This document shows, piece by piece, positions 46,010-54,330 of a stretch of 64,000 nt of DNA (positions are counted from its first letter, which is position 1; every line of letters begins with the position of its first letter). Below the pieces are notes generated by a model, which saw only the letters and a list, made by a program, of their open reading frames with translations, searched no databases and was not told the DNA's origin. The translations under genes were made by a program, and so were the position numbers. This DNA comes from Brevundimonas mediterranea (GTDB lineage Bacteria; Pseudomonadota; Alphaproteobacteria; Caulobacterales; Caulobacteraceae): positions 1,488,001 through 1,552,000 of the forward strand of contig NZ_CP048751.1 in the NCBI RefSeq assembly GCF_011064825.1. Direction: 5' to 3'.

Positions 46010-47064
46010 TGGGCGCCGATCCGTTTCAGAACCCGTTCGACATGGTCGATGGGCACGTCCGGCAATATGCCATGTCCCAGGTTGAACACCCATGGCCCCT
46101 GGCCCCAGGCCTCCATCAGTTGATCCACGCGGCGATCCAGCCGTTCGCCGCCGGCGCGCAGCAAAAGGGGGTCCAGCGCGCCCTGGATCGGCTTGATCTG
46201 CTGCACCCGTTTGCCGACCTCCAGCGGGCAGGCAGTGTCCAGGGCGACGGCGTCGACCTCGACCTCCTCCGCATACCGCTCTGCAAGCGCCGCAGAGCCC
46301 CGTGGGAAGCCGATCAGGGGCACGGTGACGCCCAGCTCCCGCGTACGCCTCACAAGCGCCTGGTGGGGCTTCAGGACCAATCTTTCGAACAGGTCGTCCG
46401 GCAGGCCCTCGGCCCAGCTCTCGAAGATCTTCAACACCTGGGCGCCGGCGTCGGCCTGCATCTTCAGATACCGGGCCGTGGCCTCGACCAGAACCTCCAG
46501 GGTTTCGTCGACCCGCCTGGGATCGGCATAGGCGTAGGTCCGGGCCTGGGCGCGCTCGCCCTTGCCGATGGTCCGGTGCTCGCCGTCCAGCATATAGGTG
46601 GCCACCGTCCAGGGCGCGCCGGCGAACCCGATCAGGGCGCGTTCCGGCTCCAGGGCCTTGCGCACGATCGACAGGGTCTCGCCCACGGCCGACAGATGCG
46701 CGCCCGCATCCGGCGCCAGTTCCGCCATCCGACCGGGAATAGGCATTTCGCCCAGCCGAGGCCCCTCGCCCGTCTCGAACCAGACGTCCTGGCCCAAGGC
46801 GCGCGGGATCAGCAGGATGTCGGCGAAGACGATGGCCGCGTCGAAACCGAACCGACGCATCGGCTGAAGCGTCGCCTCGGCCGCCATCTCGGGGTTCAGA
46901 CAAAAGGCGATGAAGTCCGGCGCCTCGGCCCGGAGCCGTCGGTATTCGGGCAGGTACCGTCCCGCCTGGCGCATGAACCAGACCGGCGGACGATCCAGCG
47001 TCTCCCCTCGGAGAGCCCGGATCATCAGGGGCGTCTGAACGTCGTGCTGGGTCGGATCGGTCAT
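46006..47064 (-). CDS. hemE: Uroporphyrinogen decarboxylase
   Basis: A 352-residue TIM-barrel enzyme that converts uroporphyrinogen III to coproporphyrinogen III. The signature PPVWFMRQAGRYLPEYR is near the N-terminus; GFAGAPWTVATYMLDG and NLGHGILPDVP are also diagnostic. It is the first gene left of the predicted origin and is transcribed away from it. In Caulobacter hemE borders the origin in the same orientation, and its promoters overlap origin elements. Confidence 0.96.
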   Translation of the reverse strand: MTDPTQHDVQTPLMIRALRGETLDRPPVWFMRQAGRYLPEYRRLRAEAPDFIAFCLNPEMAAEATLQPMRRFGFDAAIVFADILLIPRALGQDVWFETGEGPRLGEMPIPGRMAELAPDAGAHLSAVGETLSIVRKALEPERALIGFAGAPWTVATYMLDGEHRTIGKGERAQARTYAYADPRRVDETLEVLVEATARYLKMQADAGAQVLKIFESWAEGLPDDLFERLVLKPHQALVRRTRELGVTVPLIGFPRGSAALAERYAEEVEVDAVALDTACPLEVGKRVQQIKPIQGALDPLLLRAGGERLDRRVDQLMEAWGQGPWVFNLGHGILPDVPIDHVERVLKRIGAQ

Positions 47065-47259
47065 GCCGGACGATTAAGGTCACAGGCCCCCGCTCTCAAT
47101 CCCTAATCAGATTAAGAATTAAAAGATTCGAAGTGGCAGGTAGGGCGGTGGAACGGCGGGGACGGTTTGGCCGACGCCAGCAGAACAAAAGCGGATATCC
47201 ACGCCGCGCCAAGGCTTACCGGGGATGTCGAACAGCCCTATCCCCTCGGTGGACAATCC

Positions 47260-47274
47260 CTAATGAAACCTTAA
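47260..47274 (+). promoter_or_regulatory. CtrA-like site in oriC
   Basis: CTAA-TGAAACC-TTAA matches TTAA-N7-TTAA with one mismatch and is followed by C, as in many CtrA sites. Confidence 0.65.
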
Positions 47275-47323
47275 CGCCCAAGGCTTTGCGGGGGGCCGGG
47301 GCTGTGAACGGGGTTAAGCGAAC

Positions 47324-47338
47324 TTAACCTTCCATTAG
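47324..47338 (+). promoter_or_regulatory. CtrA-like site in oriC next to DnaA box
   Basis: TTAA-CCTTCCA-TTAG matches TTAA-N7-TTAA with one mismatch. Another TTAA at 47314-47317 lies 6 bases upstream. The site ends 2 bases before a perfect DnaA box, so CtrA and DnaA binding would interfere. Confidence 0.65.
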
Positions 47339-47340
47339 GA

Positions 47341-47349
47341 TTTTCCACA
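47341..47349 (+). promoter_or_regulatory. DnaA box
   Basis: TTTTCCACA fits the DnaA box consensus TTWTNCACA exactly and lies in the origin region directly after a CtrA-like site. Confidence 0.7.
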
Positions 47350-47514
47350 GCCAAGCCCAAACCTGTTGTCCGCCTTGGGATGAACCACCCTCGAACCGAA
47401 GGCGCCGTCCACCGTCATCCCCGCTCGCCGCCTTGTCGATGACCCGCTAAGGAGAACGGCGCCCTGACGGTCCCCCGCCGTCCCCCATTTTTCAACAGGG
47501 AGTCGACAGACCGA

Positions 47515-48396
47515 ATGAGCCCCGCGCGACCTTCCGGCCCCCGACCCGGCCCCACCCGTCTGGCCACCTATTTTCACGTCCATCTGGTCTCGGATTCGAC
47601 CGGAGAGACCCTGAACGCGATGGCCAAGGCGGTGACGGCCCGCTTCGACGGCGTCATTCCGATCGAACATATCTACGCGCTTGTCCGATCGGAGAAGCAG
47701 ATGGAGCGTGTGCTGCAGGAGGTGGAGGCGGCGCCGGGCGTGGTTCTGCACACCCTGGTCGACCGCCATCTGCGCGAACAGCTGGAGGACGGCTGCCGGC
47801 GACTGGACATGCCCCAGATCGGCGCCCTTGATCCTCTGGTCGGGGCCATGTCCCGCTATCTGGGCGCGGCCTTGTCGACGCGGGTCGGGGCTCAGCACGC
47901 CCTGGATCATGATTATTTCAACCGGATCGCGGCGCTAGACTTTGCGATGGCCCATGACGACGGCCAGGGCACGACCGAACAGCTGGAAGGCGCCGATGTG
48001 GTCCTGTGCGGGGTCAGCCGGACCTCCAAGACCCCGACCTGCATCTATCTGGCCCATCGCGGAATCCGCGCCGCCAATGTCCCGCTGGTGCCTGGACAGG
48101 AGGACGGCGAGCGGCTGACGCGGCTGAAGAATCCTCTGGTCGTCGGCCTGACCGTATCGCCCGACCGCCTGATCCAGATCCGGCGCAACCGGATCGACAA
48201 TCTGAACGCCAGCCAGTCCTCCAGCTATACGGATCAGGACGCCGTCCGCGACGAGACGATCAAGGCCAAGCGCGCCTTCGCCCGGCGCGGCTGGCCGACC
48301 ATCGACGTCACCCGTCGGTCGGTGGAGGAAACGGCCGCCGCCATCACCAACCTGCTCAGCGAGCATCGCAACCAAAAGATCGGGACAAGCTGGTGA
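47515..48396 (+). CDS. ppsR: PEP synthase / pyruvate phosphate dikinase regulatory protein
   Basis: A 293-residue bifunctional kinase/pyrophosphorylase (DUF299) that controls PEP synthase or pyruvate phosphate dikinase by reversible threonine phosphorylation. Conserved segments: FHVHLVSDSTGETLNAM, FAMAHDDGQ, the P-loop GVSRTSKTPTCIYLA, NRIDNLNASQSSSYTD and RRGWPTIDVTRRSVEETAA. It is the first gene right of the origin, equivalent to Caulobacter gene 1. The stop overlaps the maf GTG (GTGA). Confidence 0.93.
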   Translation: MSPARPSGPRPGPTRLATYFHVHLVSDSTGETLNAMAKAVTARFDGVIPIEHIYALVRSEKQMERVLQEVEAAPGVVLHTLVDRHLREQLEDGCRRLDMPQIGALDPLVGAMSRYLGAALSTRVGAQHALDHDYFNRIAALDFAMAHDDGQGTTEQLEGADVVLCGVSRTSKTPTCIYLAHRGIRAANVPLVPGQEDGERLTRLKNPLVVGLTVSPDRLIQIRRNRIDNLNASQSSSYTDQDAVRDETIKAKRAFARRGWPTIDVTRRSVEETAAAITNLLSEHRNQKIGTSW

Positions 48397-49016
48397 GCGA
48401 CATATCCCTGTCCAGCCCGGGAGGGCGCGAGACCCTGATCCTGGCGTCCAAGAGCGCCGCCCGCCGCGCGATGCTGGAAAACGCCGGCGTGCCGTTCGAG
48501 GTCCGCGTCGCCGGCGTGGACGAAGACGCGATCAAGGCCGTCTCGACCGACCTGGATCCCGCCGGCCTGGCGGTGCGGCTCGCCGAGGCCAAGGCCCTGG
48601 CCGTTTCGCGCGATGACGAAACCGCCTGGGTGCTGGGCTCGGATCAGACCCTGGCCTTCGACGGCGGGCTGATTTCCAAGGCGAAATCGCTCGACGCCGC
48701 CCGCGAACGGCTGAAATCCATGCGCGGCCGCATCCATCACCTCCATTCCGGCGCCGCCCTGGCGGTGAAGGGCGAGATCGTCTGGTCGGGCGTGGACACG
48801 GTCGAGATGCGGATGCGTGACTTTTCCGACGCCTTTCTCGACGCCTATCTGGCGGCCGAGGGCGAGGCCCTGCTGGCCTGTGTCGGCTCCTATCGGCTCG
48901 AGGGCATGGGATCCCAGTTGTTCGCGGCCATCGACGGCGACTATTTCACCGTCCTGGGCCTGCCGCTGTGGCCGGTCCTGGCCGAGCTGCGCCGGGCGGG
49001 GGTCCTGTCCGCATGA
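48393..49016 (+). CDS. maf: Maf-family nucleotide pyrophosphatase
   Basis: A 207-residue Maf/YhdE/YceF-type protein that hydrolyses non-canonical or house-cleaning nucleoside triphosphates. Signatures: LILASKSAARRAMLENAGVPFEV, LGSDQTLAFDG and the C-terminal SYRLEGMGSQLFAAIDGDYFTVLGLPL. It starts at GTG 48393 and overlaps both neighbours by 4 bases, so it is embedded in the ppsR-maf-aroE-coaE operon. Confidence 0.92.
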   Translation: MSDISLSSPGGRETLILASKSAARRAMLENAGVPFEVRVAGVDEDAIKAVSTDLDPAGLAVRLAEAKALAVSRDDETAWVLGSDQTLAFDGGLISKAKSLDAARERLKSMRGRIHHLHSGAALAVKGEIVWSGVDTVEMRMRDFSDAFLDAYLAAEGEALLACVGSYRLEGMGSQLFAAIDGDYFTVLGLPLWPVLAELRRAGVLSA

Positions 49017-49843
49017 GCCGTCATCGCATCACGGGCGCGGCCCTGGTCGCCGGGATCGCCGGCAATCCGGTGGCCCATTCCCTCAGCCCCGTCATCCACA
49101 ACGCCTGGCTGGCGGCCGGCGACATCGACGGCGTCTATGCGCCCTTCGCCCCCGCCGATGCGGCGGGGTTCGAGGCCCTGGTCGCGGCGGGCCGCGCCGG
49201 ACTGATCCTGGGTCTGAACGTCACCGCGCCCTTTAAGGAACAGGCCTTCGCCCTGGCGGATCAGGCGACCCCGGCGGCCCGGCTGACAGCCTCGGCCAAT
49301 ATCCTGACCTTCGACGCCGGCCGGGTCTCGGCCGACAGTTCGGACGGGATCGGCCTGATGCTGGGCCTGAAGGAACAGGCGCCGGATCTGACCCTGGCAG
49401 GTCGACCGGTGGTCATGCTGGGGGCGGGCGGCGCGGCGCGGGCCGGCTCAGGCGCCCTGATCGAGGCTGGGGCCGAGGTTCGGATCGTCAATCGGTCGCG
49501 CGACCGGGCCGAAGCCCTGGCCGCCGATCTGGGCCCTTCGGTCCGGGTCATGCCGGCGTCCGAGGCTCTCGACGGCGCCGTCCTGGTGATCAACGCCCTC
49601 AGCATCCAGCCGGATCTGGATTTCGACGCCGTCGCCCCGGGCACGGTGATGATGGACATGACCTACAAGCCCCTGGCCACCCCCTTCCTGACGGCGGCGC
49701 GGGCGCGCGGCCTGCCGACGGTGGACGGTCTGGCCATGCTGATCGGTCAGGCGGCGCCCTCGTTCCAGGCCCTGTTCCGTCGTCCGCCCCCGCCGCTGGA
49801 CCTGCGCGCCCTGCTGACGGCCCATCTGGGCGAAGTGACATGA
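49013..49843 (+). CDS. aroE: Shikimate dehydrogenase, somewhat divergent
   Basis: A 276-residue NADP-dependent enzyme of the shikimate pathway. The N-terminal substrate domain shows [31 protein letters not shown] (catalytic K75) and D111. The nucleotide-binding motif is [13 protein letters not shown], then [12 protein letters not shown]. Several usual motifs are altered: NTDG is SSDG and the INATS-type turn is INALSIQ. The context (ppsR-maf-aroE-coaE-dnaQ) is that of genuine aroE at the Caulobacter origin, so it is probably the housekeeping copy. Confidence 0.9.
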   Translation: MSRHRITGAALVAGIAGNPVAHSLSPVIHNAWLAAGDIDGVYAPFAPADAAGFEALVAAGRAGLILGLNVTAPFKEQAFALADQATPAARLTASANILTFDAGRVSADSSDGIGLMLGLKEQAPDLTLAGRPVVMLGAGGAARAGSGALIEAGAEVRIVNRSRDRAEALAADLGPSVRVMPASEALDGAVLVINALSIQPDLDFDAVAPGTVMMDMTYKPLATPFLTAARARGLPTVDGLAMLIGQAAPSFQALFRRPPPPLDLRALLTAHLGEVT

Positions 49844-50490
49844 TCCTGCTGGGTTTGACCGGCTCCATCGGCATGGGCAAGTCGACCACGACGGCCATGT
49901 TCGCCGATCTGGGCGCGGTCGTCTGGAACGCCGACGACGCCGTGCACAGGCTCTATGCGCCCGGCGGCGCTGCGGTCGAACCGGTCGGCGCCGCCTTTCC
50001 GGGCGTGGTCGTGGAGGGGGCCGTGGACCGCACCCGCCTGGCCGAGGCCCTGGGCCGGGACGAAACCGCCTTCCGCCGGCTTGAGGCCATCGTCCATCCC
50101 CTGGTGACGCGGGGGCGGGCGGCCGATCTGGCGGCGGCCCGGGTCATGGGGGTGAAGCTGGCCGTGCTGGACATCCCTCTGCTGTTCGAAACCGGCGGCG
50201 ACGCCCATGTGGACGCGGTGGTCGTGGTCACCGCCGACCCAGAGATCCAGGCCGAACGCGTCTTGGCCCGCCCCGGCATGACCCGCGAGCGGTTCGAAGC
50301 CATTCTGGCCCGCCAGATGCCGGACGCCGAAAAGCGCGCCCGCGCCGATTTCGTCATCGATACGGGCCGTGGGCTCGAAGCGGCGCGTGCCGATGTGGCG
50401 GCCATAGTCGAGACCGTGCTGGATCCGGCGTGGATATCTCCGCGTCACGGTAAAGCCGGTCTTCCGCAAAGCGACGAACGACTCCATTAA
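49840..50490 (+). CDS. coaE: Dephospho-CoA kinase
   Basis: A 216-residue P-loop kinase performing the last step of coenzyme A synthesis. N-terminal [17 protein letters not shown], the [11 protein letters not shown] segment, [12 protein letters not shown] and [19 protein letters not shown] are diagnostic. The ATG overlaps the aroE stop (ATGA). The C-terminal ~15 residues ([14 protein letters not shown]) extend slightly beyond the usual end. Confidence 0.94.
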   Translation: MILLGLTGSIGMGKSTTTAMFADLGAVVWNADDAVHRLYAPGGAAVEPVGAAFPGVVVEGAVDRTRLAEALGRDETAFRRLEAIVHPLVTRGRAADLAAARVMGVKLAVLDIPLLFETGGDAHVDAVVVVTADPEIQAERVLARPGMTRERFEAILARQMPDAEKRARADFVIDTGRGLEAARADVAAIVETVLDPAWISPRHGKAGLPQSDERLH

Positions 50491-50496
50491 GAGCCA

Positions 50497-51222
50497 ATGG
50501 CGCGCGAGATTGTTCTGGACACCGAAACCACCGGCTTCGACCCCAAGACGGGCGACCGGCTGATCGAGGTCGGCTGTATCGAGATTCAGGACCTGCTGCC
50601 GACCGGCCGCACCTTTCACCGGTTCGTCAATCCGGAACGCCTGATCCCTCCCGACGCGATCCGGGTTCACGGCATCACCGACGACAAGGTGAAGGACGCC
50701 CCCAAATTCCACGAGATCGCCGACGATCTGATCGAATTCATCGGCGACGCGCCGATGATCGCCCACAACGCCGGATTCGACCGCAACTTCATCGACTTCG
50801 AATACAAGCTGTGCGGCCGGCCGATCACGGGCGAGACGCGCTGGATCGATACGCTGAAACTGGCTCAGGCCCGGTTCCCGGGCATGCCCAATTCGCTGGA
50901 CGCGCTGTGCAAGCGGTTCAAGGTGTCGCTGGTCGAACGCACGCTTCACGGCGCCCTGATCGACGCCCGCCTGCTGGCCGAGGTCTATCTGGAGCTTCGC
51001 GGCGGCAAGGAGCGGGTGCTGGACCTGTCGTCGGCGCCGGTCGCGGGTCGTTCGGCAGGCGTCGCCGTCCCGACCGCCGCCTACGGCCCGCGTCCCCAGC
51101 CGCTGGCCCTGCGTTCGAGCCCGGAGGAACAGGCCGCCCACATCGCCTTCCTGGCTAAGGCTCTGAAGGACCGCGCCCTGTGGGAAGCCTATGGAGTCAG
51201 GGTCGAGGAAGAGGCGGCTTAG
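50497..51222 (+). CDS. dnaQ: DNA polymerase III subunit epsilon
   Basis: A 241-residue proofreading 3'-5' exonuclease. ExoI: REIVLDTETTGFDPK (D8, E10); ExoII: HNAGFDRNFIDFE; ExoIII: HGALIDARLLAEVYLEL. The C-terminal tail (about 175-241) would contact the alpha subunit. It begins 6 bases after coaE and ends the rightward origin operon; a 9-bp hairpin follows. Confidence 0.95.
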   Translation: MAREIVLDTETTGFDPKTGDRLIEVGCIEIQDLLPTGRTFHRFVNPERLIPPDAIRVHGITDDKVKDAPKFHEIADDLIEFIGDAPMIAHNAGFDRNFIDFEYKLCGRPITGETRWIDTLKLAQARFPGMPNSLDALCKRFKVSLVERTLHGALIDARLLAEVYLELRGGKERVLDLSSAPVAGRSAGVAVPTAAYGPRPQPLALRSSPEEQAAHIAFLAKALKDRALWEAYGVRVEEEAA

Positions 51223-51225
51223 TCA

Positions 51226-51253
51226 AATTCCCCCCATGAGAGGAGGGGGAATT
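51226..51253. terminator. Hairpin between convergent dnaQ and secB
   Basis: AATTCCCCC (51226-51234) and GGGGGAATT (51245-51253) form a perfect 9-bp stem with a 10-base loop. It fills the 35-base gap between the two stops and may act in both directions, although no long T run follows. Confidence 0.6.
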
Positions 51254-51257
51254 GTGC

Positions 51258-51788
51258 TTACGCCTGGCCCGTTTCGACCGGCTGCTGGGCGATCTGCTGC
51301 TGGCGCGCGATATAGATGGCGGCGAAGTCGATCGGGTCCAGCATGAAGGGCGGATAGAAGCCGCCGTCCGCGGTGGCGCGCGAGATGATTTCGCGGGCGA
51401 ACGGGAACAGATAGCGCGGGCATTCGATCAGCAGCAGGGGCTCGATGTCCTGCTCCTGGACATTGGCCAGCTGGAACAGGCCGCCATAGACCAGCTCGAC
51501 GTGGAAGACCGCCTGGTTTTCGTGGCTGGCCTTGATCGACAGCTTCAGGTCCAGTTCGAACAGACCGTCGGGACGGCCCTGGGCCGACATTTCGACGCCC
51601 AGGTCGATGGCCGGCTTGCCGTCGATACGCAGGGATTCCGGCGCGCGCGGGTTCTCGAACGAGAAGTCGCGGACATATTGCGCCAGGATGCGGAAGCCGG
51701 GACCGGCGGGCTGCCCTTGCTGCGGCTGGGTCCCGTTCGGGGCCCCGTTTTGGGCGTTGGTGTCGGCGGGCGGAGCGGCGTCGGTCAT
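51258..51788 (-). CDS. secB: Protein-export chaperone SecB
   Basis: A 176-residue cytosolic chaperone that holds preproteins unfolded and delivers them to SecA. Core motifs: [66 protein letters not shown] segment and [11 protein letters not shown]. Short polar extensions occur at both ends (N-terminal 28 residues rich in Asn, Gln and Pro). The gene runs against the local operon direction. Confidence 0.95.
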   Translation of the reverse strand: MTDAAPPADTNAQNGAPNGTQPQQGQPAGPGFRILAQYVRDFSFENPRAPESLRIDGKPAIDLGVEMSAQGRPDGLFELDLKLSIKASHENQAVFHVELVYGGLFQLANVQEQDIEPLLLIECPRYLFPFAREIISRATADGGFYPPFMLDPIDFAAIYIARQQQIAQQPVETGQA

Positions 51789-51976
51789 GGGCGTCTTCGA
51801 TTACGGAAAAAGGCCGATTGGGCCGGAATAAGGCGCCGCGACTACCACGCCGAGACGCTTGGCCGCAACGTCGCTTGCTCGACAGGGGGCGCGCGCCGCC
51901 TTGCGCCGTCCTATATGAGCCCGTAATCGTCTCCATGGCGCACCCTCGCTCACGCGCCGACAGTCAGGAAGTCCCC

Positions 51977-52618
51977 TTGCCGGTCCAGTTCCAGATCGTG
52001 ATTTTCGCCGTCATCGCGGCGATCGTCCTGTTCCAGCTCTATAATGTGCTGGGCAAGAGAGTCGGCCGTCAGCCGCAGGAGGACGCCAAGGCCCTCCCCT
52101 CGTCGCCGACCTCCACGGCCGAGGCCTCCAAAACCCCGGCCCTGGACGCCGCCACCCTCGCTTCCATCGCCGGGCTGAAGGCGCGCGATCCGGCCTTCGA
52201 CCCCAATCGTTTCGTCGAGGGCGCGCGTCAGGCCTATGAGACCATCGTCCGCGGTTACGCCGCCGGCGACCGCGCGGCCCTGACGCCGCTCCTGACGCCC
52301 AATGTCATGGCCTCGTTCGACGCCGGCATCGCGGCGCGCGAGACGCGCGGCGAGACCGAGACCGTCGAATTCCTCTTCCCGCCCCGCGCCGATCTGGAAG
52401 GCGCCACCGTCCAGGGGGACAAGGCGGTGGCCAAGGTCCGCTTTCTGGCCGAACTGCGCAGCCGCGTGACCAAGGCCTCGGGCGACACCGCCGATTCCGT
52501 CACCGGCGAGCCCCTGGTCGAGGAACGCCGCACCGCCGAACACTGGACCTTCGAACGCACCCTGGGCGCCGCCGATCCCAACTGGGTCCTGGCCCGCGTC
52601 GAGCCGGCCAACGCCTGA
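51977..52618 (+). CDS. Tim44/TimA-like membrane-anchored protein
   Basis: A 213-residue protein of the bacterial Tim44-like (TimA) family. One N-terminal membrane segment (QIVIFAVIAAIVLFQLYNVLG) is followed by KRVGRQPQED, a charged linker and the Tim44 domain (about 75-210, FVEGARQAYETIVRGYAAGD, LLTPNVMASFDAGI). The Caulobacter relative TimA is an inner membrane protein. The TTG at 51977 is preferred because AGGAAG lies 6 bases upstream; an ATG at 51935 without such a site would add 14 residues. mltA starts within the stop codon. Confidence 0.87.
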   Translation: MPVQFQIVIFAVIAAIVLFQLYNVLGKRVGRQPQEDAKALPSSPTSTAEASKTPALDAATLASIAGLKARDPAFDPNRFVEGARQAYETIVRGYAAGDRAALTPLLTPNVMASFDAGIAARETRGETETVEFLFPPRADLEGATVQGDKAVAKVRFLAELRSRVTKASGDTADSVTGEPLVEERRTAEHWTFERTLGAADPNWVLARVEPANA

Positions 52619-53730
52619 TGTCGGCCGTTCTGCGGCGGGTCCGGGAGACGTCCCTTCTGGCGTCGGTCCTGGCCGTCGCCGCCTGTTCCACCGGCCCCGC
52701 GACGCCGACCGTTCCGGGAATAGGGCCCACGCCCTATGTCCCCTCGCCCGGTCCGGCCGCTCCCCCGCCCTCGCCGTCCGATGCTCTCAGTCCCGCCGTC
52801 TTGCCGGGTTGGAACGACGAAGATCATCTGGCGGCCTTCCGCGCCTATCTCGATGGATGCGGCGCGGCGCGCGACGTCGCCGCTCGGGGGGTCTGCGGCC
52901 AGGCCAAGACCATGGCGGCTACGACGAGCGTGACGCCGTCTAGCGCACGCGCCTTTTTTGAAGCGAACTTCAGCGCCGTTCCCGCCGCCGCCGCCGACGG
53001 CCGCCCGGGCCTGTTGACGGCCTATTTCGCGCCGGAATATCCGGCGCGCCGTGTCCCGGACGACGAGTTTTCTGCGCCTGTGCTGCCCAAGCCGGCCGAT
53101 CCGCGCGGCGCCGGCGACCGGGCGATGGTGGAATCCAACGCCCGCCCCGATCAGGCCCTGGCCTGGATGCGGGCCGAGGACCTGTTCTTCCTGCAGATCC
53201 AGGGCTCCGGCTATCTGACGTTCGAGGACGGGTCGCGCGCCCGCGCCGCCTACGCCGCCGACAACGGCCGGCCCTTCGTCGGCATCGCCCGACCCATGGC
53301 GCGCCAGGGCCTGTTGCCGGAAAACGGAACCTCGGGGGACGCCATCCGCGCCTGGCTGGCCGAACACCGGGGTTATGAAGCCCAGACGGTCATGGCGCTG
53401 AATCCACGCTACATCTTTTTCCGGCTCGACCCGGATGACGACGGACATCCGGCCGGGGCGGCGGGTGTTCCCCTGACCGAGCGTCGGGCTGTCGCCGTCG
53501 ATCCGTCCCAGTGGCGCTATGGCGAACTGGTGTGGCTGGACGCGGATGGCGGAAACCTGCGCGGCGCCACGGCCTCGTATCGGGGCCTGGCCATGGCGCT
53601 CGACACCGGTTCAGCCATTCGGGGCCCGGTCCGCGCCGACCTCTATATGGGCCGGGGCGACGCCGCCGGGGCCGAGGCAGGCACAGTGCGTCACCCTCTG
53701 CACATGTGGCGACTGGTGCCGAAAGGCTAG
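52618..53730 (+). CDS. mltA: Membrane-bound lytic murein transglycosylase A
   Basis: A 370-residue lipoprotein that cleaves peptidoglycan glycan strands. Signal with lipobox LAVAAC (C23), then a proline-rich linker. The MltA domain has GLLTAYFAPEYPARR, FFLQIQGSGYL and the G-Y-E-A-Q segment; the C-terminal 3D domain shows GLAMALDTGSAIRGPVRADLYMGRG with the conserved Asp residues. The Tim44-like-mltA pairing is also seen at the Caulobacter origin. Confidence 0.93.
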   Translation: MSAVLRRVRETSLLASVLAVAACSTGPATPTVPGIGPTPYVPSPGPAAPPPSPSDALSPAVLPGWNDEDHLAAFRAYLDGCGAARDVAARGVCGQAKTMAATTSVTPSSARAFFEANFSAVPAAAADGRPGLLTAYFAPEYPARRVPDDEFSAPVLPKPADPRGAGDRAMVESNARPDQALAWMRAEDLFFLQIQGSGYLTFEDGSRARAAYAADNGRPFVGIARPMARQGLLPENGTSGDAIRAWLAEHRGYEAQTVMALNPRYIFFRLDPDDDGHPAGAAGVPLTERRAVAVDPSQWRYGELVWLDADGGNLRGATASYRGLAMALDTGSAIRGPVRADLYMGRGDAAGAEAGTVRHPLHMWRLVPKG

Positions 53731-53801
53731 GCGACGGTCAGGGTCGCCGCGATATTGCCGAGCGTGGCGTGGCAATAGGGGCAGACCGTGTCCGCCTCGG
53801 C
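53727..53801 (-). pseudogene. Possible zinc-finger gene remnant (CPYC motif)
   Basis: A 24-codon open frame without a start codon, bounded by in-frame stops, reads AEADTVCPYCHATLGNIAATLTVA. The CPYC core looks like the end of a small zinc-finger protein. It fills most of the 88-base gap between mltA and the universal stress gene and shares bases with the mltA stop. It may be decay or chance. Confidence 0.25.
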
Positions 53802-53818
53802 CTAAGGCCCGGCTACGT

Positions 53819-54286
53819 CTAGGCCAGGTCCTCGATCTCGGCCTCGGTCAGCTCGCCGGGAACGATGGTGACCGGCAGCTTGCGCCCGCCCAGCTGCGCC
53901 CCCTGTTTGATGATGGCCGACACCAGCGGCCCCGGTCCCCGCGACCCGGTCCCGGCGGCCAGAACCAGAATCTTGATGTCGGGATCGTCGCCGACCACCT
54001 TCTTGATCGCGCCCTGGGCCTCGCCCTGTTCGATCAGGAAGACGGGCGGTGCGCCGGATCGCTCCAGCGCCTCCTCCCCCAGCCGGTTCAGCAGGGTTTC
54101 GGCCTCTTCCCGCTGCTGGCGTTCGATTTCCTCACGAACGCCAGACCAGTGGGCGTCGCTGTTGGACGGGAGAACCCGCAGCATGACCACCCTTCCGCCG
54201 GTCGAGCGCGCGCGTCGGCAGGCGAAGCGCAGCGCCGCCTCGAACTCGGGACTGTCATCGACGACGACCAGGAATTTTCTCGGCAT
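53819..54286 (-). CDS. Universal stress protein family (UspA-like)
   Basis: A 155-residue single Usp domain. It begins with the typical strand KFLVVVDDSPEFEAALRFACRRA, has the ATP-binding-type G-x2-G-x9-G-S/T region only in altered form (AAGTGSRGPGPLVSAIIKQGA), and ends in a strand LPVTIVPG. The role is inferred to be stress survival. It is encoded 44 bases downstream of the giant glutamate dehydrogenase and could be cotranscribed with it. Confidence 0.85.
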   Translation of the reverse strand: MPRKFLVVVDDSPEFEAALRFACRRARSTGGRVVMLRVLPSNSDAHWSGVREEIERQQREEAETLLNRLGEEALERSGAPPVFLIEQGEAQGAIKKVVGDDPDIKILVLAAGTGSRGPGPLVSAIIKQGAQLGGRKLPVTIVPGELTEAEIEDLA

Positions 54287-54330
54287 GCCGGCTCCCCTGC
54301 CCGCCTATCGGCCCAGCGCCGAAGACGTCT

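Larger units (their letters stand above)
47065..47514. other. Predicted chromosomal replication origin (oriC)
   Basis: A 450-base non-coding block between divergent hemE and ppsR, the same neighbours as the Caulobacter crescentus origin. It contains an AT-rich tract (47104-47130) beside hemE, two near-consensus CtrA sites (47260-47274, 47324-47338), an additional TTAA at 47314, a perfect DnaA box (47341-47349) and weaker DnaA-like boxes at 47195-47203 (ATATCCACG) and 47248-47256 (minus strand, TTGTCCACC). Genes diverge from it on both sides. No reading frame here resembles a gene. Confidence 0.88.

Noticed and set aside
44948..47083. Apparent 711-residue fusion protein ending in ferrochelatase
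   Set aside because: The upstream half is hemE DNA read in the wrong frame. The genuine hemH starts at ATG 46009 overlapping the hemE stop.
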